A stretch of 28,852 nt of DNA, taken from assembly GCA_045046885.1 (NCBI GenBank), contig JASFYX010000060.1, positions 1 to 28,852 of the forward strand, written 5' to 3'. The notes under the pieces are model-generated. The model ran no database searches, was not told the origin of the DNA, and worked only from the letters and a program-made list of their open reading frames with translations. Position numbers and translations under genes: made by a program. How positions within the stretch are numbered: position 1 is the first letter of the stretch; each line of letters opens with the position of its first letter. The stretch is from CG1-02-35-72 sp045046885 (GTDB taxonomy: Bacteria > Bacteroidota > Bacteroidia > Flavobacteriales > Flavobacteriaceae). Below, one piece after another: positions 16,435 to 22,215 of this stretch.

Positions 16435-17998
16435 AACTTCTCCCAAAATAGCCATAATTATTGGCGCTGGGCCTGCGGGGTTAACAGCGGCTTACGAATT
16501 GTTAATGCACACTAGCATTAAACCCATTGTTGTAGAAATGTCATCAGACATGGGGGGTATCTCTAAAACGGTAAATTATAAAGGGAATAGAATAGACATT
16601 GGTGGCCATCGCTTTTTTTCTAAATCACAACGTGTAATGGATTGGTGGCAAAATATTTTACCTATTCAGAACGATACAGAAAACGCCGTTGTTAGTTTAA
16701 ATTATCAGGGTAAAAAGAGTGAAATCAGCTTGCCTAAATCTTCAAAATTATCCGATAAAGTTTTGCTGATTAGAAACCGCGTTTCGCGCGTTTTTTTTCT
16801 ACAGAAGTTTTTTAAGTATCCTATTTCTTTTAGTTTTCAAACCTTTTCTAAACTAGGATTTATTACTACTCTTAAAATTGGATTTAGTTACGTGTTTATA
16901 AGATTGTTTCCAATTGCAGAAGAGTCGTCTTTAGAAGATTTTTTTATAAACAGATTTGGTAAAACACTTTACCTTACTTTCTTTAAAGATTATACCGAAA
17001 AAGTTTGGGGGAAATCGTGCAAAGAAATTCCAGCAGAGTGGGGCGCGCAACGTATTAAAGGTGTTTCTGTGGGTAAGGCTATAAGCCATGCTTTCACGCA
17101 AATATTTACTAAAAATAAGGATGTCAATCAAAAAAATACTGAAACCAGTTTAATAGAAAAGTTTTTATATCCCAAATTCGGCCCAGGACAAATGTGGGAA
17201 GAGGTTGCCAGAATCGTAAAAGAAAAAGGCGGTGAGATTTTAATTAATTCTAAAGTAACCACCCTTTTTTTAGAACAAAACAAAGTTAAAGAAATAACAA
17301 TAACCAATACTGTAACAGATAAAACAACAACATTAAGCGGCGACTATTTCTTTTCGACTATGCCTGTTAAAGAATTGATAAAAGGTATACAACCCAAACC
17401 GCCTTCAAATGTTGTTGCGGTTGCTAATAATCTTTTATATCGTGATTTTATAACTGTCGGACTCCTTTTGAAAAATCTTAAAATAAAAAGTAAAAAAGCT
17501 AATAAACTTATATCCGATAATTGGATTTACATCCAAGAAAAATCAGTTAAACTAGGACGCTTACAAGTGTTCAATAATTGGAGTCCGCATTTGGTTAAAA
17601 ACCCCGATAATGTGTGGCTCGGTTTAGAATATTTTTGTAATGAAGGTGATGATTTATGGCAGAAAAAAGATACTGATTTTATACAATTTGCCATAGATGA
17701 GTTGGCCTCAATTAATATTATAGAAAAAGAAGCTGTTATAGATGCTACGCTTATTAGAATGCCCAAAACCTATCCGGCTTATTTTGGTAGTTATAAAAGT
17801 TTTAACGAAATAAGGAATTATACAGACAGTATTGAGAATTTGTTTTTAATTGGTAGGAATGGGATGCACAAATACAACAATCAAGATCACTCTATGTTAA
17901 CCGCTATGACGGCTGTAGAAAATATTAAAAATAAGATACTTTCTAAAGATAATATTTGGGCTATAAATACCGAGCAAGACTATCACGAGGAAGCTTAA
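16427..17998 (+). CDS. FAD-dependent oxidoreductase, UDP-galactopyranose mutase/amine-oxidase-like
   Basis: A 523-residue flavoprotein. The FAD-binding Rossmann motif IIGAGPAGLTAAYELL is at 11-26, with the ribose-binding Glu37 and the GG pair of DMGGIS at 41-46. The IDIGGHRFFS segment (57-66) and the C-terminal FAD motif IGRNGMHKYNNQDHSM (about 475-490) are characteristic of the group holding UDP-galactopyranose mutase and protoporphyrinogen-oxidase-like proteins. There is no signal peptide. The 8-nt overlap with the membrane glycosyltransferase gene suggests a sugar-nucleotide or polyprenyl-sugar substrate made in the cytoplasm for that enzyme (inference). The stop codon is 1 bp from the stop of the convergent trmN6. 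Confidence 0.87.
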   Translation: MSKTSPKIAIIIGAGPAGLTAAYELLMHTSIKPIVVEMSSDMGGISKTVNYKGNRIDIGGHRFFSKSQRVMDWWQNILPIQNDTENAVVSLNYQGKKSEISLPKSSKLSDKVLLIRNRVSRVFFLQKFFKYPISFSFQTFSKLGFITTLKIGFSYVFIRLFPIAEESSLEDFFINRFGKTLYLTFFKDYTEKVWGKSCKEIPAEWGAQRIKGVSVGKAISHAFTQIFTKNKDVNQKNTETSLIEKFLYPKFGPGQMWEEVARIVKEKGGEILINSKVTTLFLEQNKVKEITITNTVTDKTTTLSGDYFFSTMPVKELIKGIQPKPPSNVVAVANNLLYRDFITVGLLLKNLKIKSKKANKLISDNWIYIQEKSVKLGRLQVFNNWSPHLVKNPDNVWLGLEYFCNEGDDLWQKKDTDFIQFAIDELASINIIEKEAVIDATLIRMPKTYPAYFGSYKSFNEIRNYTDSIENLFLIGRNGMHKYNNQDHSMLTAMTAVENIKNKILSKDNIWAINTEQDYHEEA

Positions 17999-17999
17999 T

Positions 18000-18710
18000 C
18001 TACATTTTCAAATAAAAATCTTTTACCAAATATTTATAATCTTCTGTATAATTATGACGGCTTAATTCAATAACTAATTCCTCAATTTTAGGACGTGTTT
18101 CTGTAAACGAAAATTGAAGTAAACTGCGTTTTGTAGCTGTTGCTTTATTCCCTTTTACACGTGTTATCCTTTGTGGATATAATTTATTTTTTGAGGCTAA
18201 ATCTAAAAATATTTTTTCTTCCAGATATGGAATTATAAAAGCACAACTCCCTTTTTCTGAAAGTAATTGCGCTGAACATCTTAACAAGTCATCATAAGAT
18301 AAATGAGTGTTTTGACGCGCTAAAGCCCGCTCTTTACTTTTAATCTGATTATCACATTCAAAAAAAGGTGGATTAGAAACAATCAAATCGTATTTTTCCT
18401 CAATTTCATCGGCAAAATCCTGAAAAGAGCTGTGGTAACAAAATAGGCGGTCACTCCAATCTGACGCTTCAAAATTCTCTACTGTCTGCTCGTAAGCTTG
18501 TGGCTCTATTTCTACAGCATCAATAAGCTCAGCATTGCTACGTTGTGCCATTTGAAGCGCTATAAGGCCTGTGCCCGAACCTATATCTAAAATGTTAATG
18601 ACATCTTCTTTAATCTTTACCCAAGCCCCTAATAAAACACCATCTGTACCCACTTTCATAGCGCACTTGTCTTGTTGGATGGTAAATTGTTTGAATTTAA
18701 AGAAAGACAT
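18000..18710 (-). CDS. trmN6: tRNA1(Val) (adenine(37)-N6)-methyltransferase
   Basis: A 236-residue class I SAM-dependent methyltransferase. The SAM-binding motif I LDIGSGTGLI is at 41-50, the acidic residue of motif II is in VEIEP (66-70), and the catalytic NPPF motif for exocyclic-amine methylation is at 113-116. The N-terminal segment FKQFTIQQDKCAMKVGTDGV is typical of YfiC/TrmN6 proteins, which modify A37 of tRNA-Val. Length is close to E. coli YfiC (245). It is last in the minus-strand run rpsP-rimM-trmN6, with a 3-bp gap to rimM, which fits a role in translation. Confidence 0.9.
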   Translation of the reverse strand: MSFFKFKQFTIQQDKCAMKVGTDGVLLGAWVKIKEDVINILDIGSGTGLIALQMAQRSNAELIDAVEIEPQAYEQTVENFEASDWSDRLFCYHSSFQDFADEIEEKYDLIVSNPPFFECDNQIKSKERALARQNTHLSYDDLLRCSAQLLSEKGSCAFIIPYLEEKIFLDLASKNKLYPQRITRVKGNKATATKRSLLQFSFTETRPKIEELVIELSRHNYTEDYKYLVKDFYLKM

Positions 18711-18713
18711 GAT

Positions 18714-19244
18714 TTAATTGAGATACAAATCAATCAATCCTTCTGGAGCTTCAATATGCAATTCTTTATTTTTGCGATCTACTTTTTTTATAAAAGCATC
18801 TAACAAGGGGACTAAAATAGTTGTATCGTCATTGTATTGTATTTCTAGAAATGTTTGGGCGGCACTGTCGTTTACAGCTTCTATAATACCTATATTTCCT
18901 TTGTTTTTGTCAATAACTTTAAAGCCTATAATTTCATGAAAATAGAATTTGTTACCGCTCAGTTTGGGGAGTAAAGTAAGGGGTAAATAAACGCCAGAAT
19001 TAAGAATGCTTTCGGCATCAATTTGGCTGTTTATTTCTTCGAATTTAACACGGAGTTTATTCCCTTTTTGAAGGAGCGATTTTTCAATAAAAAAAGGAAT
19101 CAGATTGCGACCTAAAGCCACAAAAACTGATTCCATATTCTTATAAAGTTCGGGTTCGTCTGTATCTAAAGCGATAACAACTTCTCCCTTAAAACTGTGT
19201 TTTCTAGCAATGCGTCCAAGATAAAAACAGTCTTCTTTGCGCAT
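18714..19244 (-). CDS. rimM: 16S rRNA processing protein RimM
   Basis: A 176-residue ribosome maturation factor that binds S19 and assists assembly of the 30S head. The N-terminal RimM barrel shows FYLGRIARKHSFKGEV (7-22). The C-terminal PRC-barrel part carries GFKVIDKNKGNIG, a DSAAQTFLEI segment (about 126-135) and TILVPLLDAFI, all typical. Length matches the family. It follows rpsP after 15 bp, the usual S16-RimM pairing. Confidence 0.95.
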   Translation of the reverse strand: MRKEDCFYLGRIARKHSFKGEVVIALDTDEPELYKNMESVFVALGRNLIPFFIEKSLLQKGNKLRVKFEEINSQIDAESILNSGVYLPLTLLPKLSGNKFYFHEIIGFKVIDKNKGNIGIIEAVNDSAAQTFLEIQYNDDTTILVPLLDAFIKKVDRKNKELHIEAPEGLIDLYLN

Positions 19245-19259
19245 AAGGCTAAAAGTAAA

Positions 19260-19871
19260 TTAAGCTTTTTCTTCAGAATCTGTAGCAGGTGCTTCAGTTT
19301 CTTCAGTAGGAGCTTCTGCAACAGGAGTTTCTTCTGTGGAGGCTTTTGCAGCAGCATCAGCAACTTTTTTAGCTTCAATTTCAGCTTTGGCAGCGGCTTT
19401 AGCTTCTTCTTCAGCTTTTAAAGCTTCTTCAGCATCGGCTAATCGTTTAGCATTTACTTCTTTTTCAGCGGCTAAGGCTTTGGCTTTTTCTTCGGCATCA
19501 GCTTTAGATAAACCATCTTTTTTAGCGTCAATTTTATTTTCTTTTTCGGCTAACCAAGCGTTGAATTTTTCTTCGGCTTGTTCTTCGGTTAAAGCCCCTT
19601 TTCTAATACCACCAGCTAAATGATTTTTTAACATCACACCTTTGTACGATAAAATCGCACGAGCAGTATCAGTTGGTTGTGCACCATTTTGCAACCATTT
19701 TACAGCGTTATCAATTTTTAAATCAATAGTTGCTGGGTTTGTATTTGGATTATAAGTACCTATTTTTTCAAGGTATTTACCATCACGTTTTGCACGCGCA
19801 TCGGCGGCAACAATCCAATAAAAAGGTTTTCCCTTTTTACCGTGTCTTTGTAGTCTAATTTTTACTGACAT
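19260..19871 (-). CDS. rpsP: 30S ribosomal protein S16 with long Ala/Glu/Lys-rich C-terminal extension
   Basis: A 203-residue protein. Residues 1 to about 85 are a canonical S16 domain (MSVKIRLQRHGKKGKPFYWIV start, then the KRDGKYLEKIGTYNP segment). Typical S16 is about 80-90 residues. The rest is a low-complexity tail: a charged stretch (about 90-130), then a repetitive Ala-Glu-Lys region likely to form a long helix (about 130-175), then an acidic Pro/Thr/Glu end. Extended S16 proteins are known from Bacteroidetes, though this one is on the long side. The tail is in frame and ends in a normal stop just before rimM. It is the first gene of rpsP-rimM-trmN6, with a -7 box at 19919-19926 upstream. 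Confidence 0.96.
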   Translation of the reverse strand: MSVKIRLQRHGKKGKPFYWIVAADARAKRDGKYLEKIGTYNPNTNPATIDLKIDNAVKWLQNGAQPTDTARAILSYKGVMLKNHLAGGIRKGALTEEQAEEKFNAWLAEKENKIDAKKDGLSKADAEEKAKALAAEKEVNAKRLADAEEALKAEEEAKAAAKAEIEAKKVADAAAKASTEETPVAEAPTEETEAPATDSEEKA

Positions 19872-19918
19872 AAATAGTTAAATTTTGAGGTTCGCGACCC
19901 CGATTATTAAAATGTGCG

Positions 19919-19926
19919 CAAATGTA
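19919..19926 (-). promoter_or_regulatory. Candidate -7 box of the rpsP operon
   Basis: The minus strand reads TACATTTG, a full TAnnTTTG match, about 48 bp upstream of the rpsP ATG. The expected leader is about 40 nt. The -33 position has no clear TTTG. Confidence 0.5.
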
Positions 19927-20079
19927 CAAAATATTTATATTTTTAATCCTATTAATAATGACTAAAGTGACGTCATTGAGTAATTTATAGATTTTGCGTT
20001 ACTAATTTTATAAATGTTGATAAAAGTATAAAATATTTTTCCTGTTTACAGTATTGAACTTCTTTGTTTTTATTGATTA

Positions 20080-20161
20080 GTTACATTGGATTATGTTGTT
20101 TTAGTACAGATATACAATTAGTTATGTTTTTTGTATTAAGTTTAGTTACATCCTGTTACAT
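20080..20161 (+). repeat. Cluster of GTTACAT-like motifs
   Basis: GTTACAT occurs exactly at 20080-20086, 20145-20151 and 20155-20161, and as GTTATGT at 20121-20127. The last two exact copies are 10 bp apart, one helical turn. The cluster lies 170-250 bp upstream of the antitoxin promoter. It may be a regulator site or chance in AT-rich DNA. Confidence 0.35.
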
Positions 20162-20165
20162 TTGT

Positions 20166-20264
20166 TTATTTAGCCCAATAGGGAATATACATTCTTGAAT
20201 TGTCATATTCTGTTATTACCCCAGATTCTATAGACTCTTTGATAATACGTGAAACAATGGGGTA
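20166..20264 (-). pseudogene. C-terminal remnant resembling the winged-helix end of AlbA_2/Schlafen-type DNA-binding proteins
   Basis: The minus strand encodes 32 residues and a TAA stop. The segment begins YPIVSRIIKESIESGVI and ends YIPYWAK. Proteins with an N-terminal AlbA_2 (Schlafen-like) domain commonly end with a helix of the form VSRAIKEALEKGLIKP followed by a tail like YVPFWA, and this fragment has the same pattern. The frame stays open only to about 20288, where a TGA stops it, and there is no start codon or upstream domain. The rest of the gene is missing exactly where the toxin-antitoxin promoter begins. The resemblance is from memory of the family and needs a search. It may alternatively be a short chance frame. 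Confidence 0.4.
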
Positions 20265-21085
20265 ATTTTTTATCAAAACTACACTTCGTCACTAAATCGC
20301 ATTTGCTGACGCAATATAGTTTTTGTATATTTGCAATAAATAAGCGTAAAATCAGTACAACAAAATTACATATAGAAACTTTCAAAAGTAAATTTAAGGA
20401 TATTGAATCTATATCTGTGAAAGACATACTTTCCTTTTATCAGAAGTACAATAGCAAGGTTAAAAAGACAACTATTAATTGGCGTATCTATACTTTGGTG
20501 AATGAAGGAATTATACAAAGAATAGGAAGAGGTAAATACAAACTTGGAAAACAAAAAGAATTCAAACCAGTAGTCTCTGAAGAAAATCAATTTTTATATT
20601 TAAAGCTTAAGGGAGAATTCCCATTTTTAGATATTTCTATTTGGTCTATTAAGTGGGTTGCGCAATGGATGCTACACATTCCTAATAATTATGAAACCAT
20701 TATAGAAGTAGAAAAAGGCTCTGAAGAGAACGTTTTTTATTTTCTTTCAGATATTCGAAATAATGTTTTCTTAAATCCTTCAAATGATATTTTAGATAAA
20801 TATGCAAATAGAAAAGAGAGCATAATTATTGTAAAGAACTTAATAACTGGTGCTCCTCTTCAAAAAATCGAAAAAGTTACAATTCCAAGTATCGAAAAAA
20901 TACTTGTAGATCTTATAGTAGATACTGAATTGTATACAGCGTATCAGGGTCGTGACCTTGATAGCATTATTGAAAACGCATTTCAATACAATACGATTAA
21001 AAAAGACACTTTGCTTCGCTATGCTGATAGAAGAGGAAAGAAGTTATTTGTAAAAGAAAAAATCTATAAAAATGAGAATGAATGA
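20249..21085 (+). CDS. AbiEi-like antitoxin of a type IV toxin-antitoxin module (start uncertain)
   Basis: The first gene of a two-gene module whose second gene is an AbiEii-type nucleotidyltransferase; the 4-nt overlap (ATGA, 21082-21085) and order support an antitoxin/transcription regulator role. Counted from the GTG at 20249 the frame is 278 residues. Residues about 55-100 form a winged helix-turn-helix (NWRIYTLVNEGIIQRIGRGK), where AbiEi-type antitoxins bind DNA. The rest is a mixed alpha/beta domain without a known motif. The true start is doubtful. A strong promoter at 20302-20333 lies inside the first 30 codons, so those codons would not be on its transcript. No in-frame ATG, GTG or TTG lies between that promoter and the conserved domain. 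An ATC at 20351 would give a protein beginning STTKLHIETF, which looks like a natural N-terminus. The Flavobacteriaceae also have DUF-named relatives of this protein. Confidence 0.75.
   Translation: MKQWGNFLSKLHFVTKSHLLTQYSFCIFAINKRKISTTKLHIETFKSKFKDIESISVKDILSFYQKYNSKVKKTTINWRIYTLVNEGIIQRIGRGKYKLGKQKEFKPVVSEENQFLYLKLKGEFPFLDISIWSIKWVAQWMLHIPNNYETIIEVEKGSEENVFYFLSDIRNNVFLNPSNDILDKYANRKESIIIVKNLITGAPLQKIEKVTIPSIEKILVDLIVDTELYTAYQGRDLDSIIENAFQYNTIKKDTLLRYADRRGKKLFVKEKIYKNENE
20302..20333 (+). promoter_or_regulatory. Bacteroidetes consensus promoter of the toxin-antitoxin module
   Basis: TTTG at 20302-20305, a 20-bp spacer, and TATATTTG at 20326-20333 match both the -33 (TTTG) and -7 (TAnnTTTG) elements at ideal spacing. 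This is the best promoter in the window. Transcription should start near 20339-20341, about 10 nt before the ATC at 20351. AbiE systems are usually autoregulated by the antitoxin at their promoter, but no clear inverted-repeat operator was identified. Confidence 0.72.
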
Positions 21086-22122
21086 TTTCACCTGAAAGCC
21101 TACATATTGATTGGATTAATTCAAATAGAGAAAAATTTCATGCTGACCCAATAATTATAGAAAAAGTAATTAGAGCATTAGTTTTATTAGAAGCCTTACA
21201 ATCTGTAAACCTTAGTTTTATTTTCAAAGGAGGAACATCATTAATGCTAATGATTCAAGAACCGAGAAGATTTTCAATTGATATAGATATTATCATTGAA
21301 AATAAAGAACAAGATATTGAAGCGGTATTAGAAAAAGTAGTGGCTTCTACAGATTTTATAAATTGGGAAGAAAAAATAAGAAAGCCTAAATCAGGTATAG
21401 AAAAACGACACTTCAAACTATTTTATACGCCTCAAACAAAACAAGATGGAGATATAAATAATATTTTGCTTGATATTATTTTTGAAGAGAATCCTTATGT
21501 AGAAACGCAAGAGACAGACGTTTCTCATTTCCTTTTATCAGAAAAAGGAGAACCAATAAAAGTTATCACTCCAACACTCGAAGCAATTCTTGGAGATAAA
21601 TTAACAGCTTATGGACCCAATACAACTGGCGTTTCATTAAGTAAACCAAAGGAGGTATTAAAACAAATCTACGATATAGCTACTATTTTTGATAGAATAC
21701 CATCTTTCAATGGTGTTCGAGAAAATTTTATAAAAGTAGCACATAGCGAACTTGCTTATAAAGGATTAGCCCCTGATAACTTTCAATTGATAATAGATGA
21801 CATTATTAATAGTTCTTATAATTTCTGCACCAACGGAAAAGTTAATATGGATACATTTAAAATAATGCAATCTGGTGTCAGTAAATTAAACGGTTTTATT
21901 TATGGTGAAAATTTTAGGGAACCTCAAGCACAAATTGCTGTGGCAAAAGCATCTTATATAGCAAAACAAATAGAACGAAATAAAAGTAATATAGAACGAT
22001 TTGATAAGAAAGCAGATATGAAGTCATGGATGATAAATGACCATAATTATTCATTTCTTAATAGATTAAAAAAACACAATTTAGAAGCATTTCACTATTG
22101 GTATCACATAATAGAGAAATAA
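21082..22122 (+). CDS. AbiEii/AbiGii-type nucleotidyltransferase toxin
   Basis: A 346-residue protein of the AbiEii toxin family (nucleotidyltransferase fold), the toxic half of type IV toxin-antitoxin or abortive-infection modules. Motif I is FKGGTSL at 48-54, with the metal-binding pair in RFSIDIDI (Asp67 and Asp69). A third acidic residue fits LLDII (Asp131). Downstream, EAILGDKLTAY (167-177, Lys173) and QIYDIATIFD (195-204, Asp198) match the later conserved motifs of the family. All key residues are present, so the enzyme looks active. Known relatives transfer nucleotides to RNA, including tRNA acceptor ends in studied cases; the target here is unknown. It is translationally coupled to the antitoxin by the ATGA overlap. 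The pair sits alone between rpsP and dnaE, which suggests horizontal acquisition. Confidence 0.9.
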   Translation: MISPESLHIDWINSNREKFHADPIIIEKVIRALVLLEALQSVNLSFIFKGGTSLMLMIQEPRRFSIDIDIIIENKEQDIEAVLEKVVASTDFINWEEKIRKPKSGIEKRHFKLFYTPQTKQDGDINNILLDIIFEENPYVETQETDVSHFLLSEKGEPIKVITPTLEAILGDKLTAYGPNTTGVSLSKPKEVLKQIYDIATIFDRIPSFNGVRENFIKVAHSELAYKGLAPDNFQLIIDDIINSSYNFCTNGKVNMDTFKIMQSGVSKLNGFIYGENFREPQAQIAVAKASYIAKQIERNKSNIERFDKKADMKSWMINDHNYSFLNRLKKHNLEAFHYWYHIIEK

Positions 22123-22146
22123 ATTTGTTGATAAAAAAACAATGTT

Positions 22147-22163
22147 AGGCATTTTAAATGCCT
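22147..22163 (+). terminator. Short palindrome after the toxin gene
   Basis: aggcattt (22147-22154) and aaatgcct (22156-22163) form a near-continuous palindrome 25 bp after the toxin stop. There is no T-run directly after it, so it may be only a weak terminator or the edge of the module. Confidence 0.25.
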
Positions 22164-22215
22164 TCGAATTATCTAATTTTAAAATCTTATTTTTCATACA
22201 ACAAAAGCATCATTT

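Larger units (their letters stand above)
19872..20301. other. Long non-coding region between rpsP and the toxin-antitoxin module
   Basis: About 430 bp without a supported intact gene. From left to right it holds the rpsP leader and promoter (minus strand), an 8-bp palindrome TGACGTCA (19968-19975) inside a wider aatgac/gtcatt inverted repeat (19957-19977), and four GTTACAT-like motifs (20080-20161). A possible plus-strand promoter follows (TTTG at 20130-20133 and TACATTTG at 20157-20164, spacer 23 bp, longer than ideal). A 33-codon gene remnant on the minus strand (20166-20264) comes last. The base composition is very AT-rich. Confidence 0.6.

Noticed and set aside
19166..19378. Minus-strand frame rich in Lys and Leu across the rpsP/rimM junction
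   Set aside because: It is a frame-shifted reading of the Ala/Glu/Lys-rich S16 tail and the start of rimM, with low complexity and no domain.
19336..19623. Plus-strand Ala/Ser/Phe-rich frame of 95 codons
   Set aside because: It is the antisense of the repetitive S16 tail; the composition is explained by the GCT/GAA/AAA codons on the real strand.
19968..19975. Palindrome TGACGTCA as a CRE-like operator
   Set aside because: A single 8-bp palindrome is expected by chance at this scale and the bacterial context gives no matching regulator.
20080..20161. Possible CRISPR-like array in the GTTACAT repeats
   Set aside because: The units are only 7 bp, spacing is irregular and there are no cas genes.
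20203..20590. Two 74-codon minus-strand frames over the antitoxin 5' end
   Set aside because: They overlap the antitoxin on the opposite strand in other frames and show no protein-like pattern; the 33-codon remnant at 20166-20264 is in a different frame and looks better.
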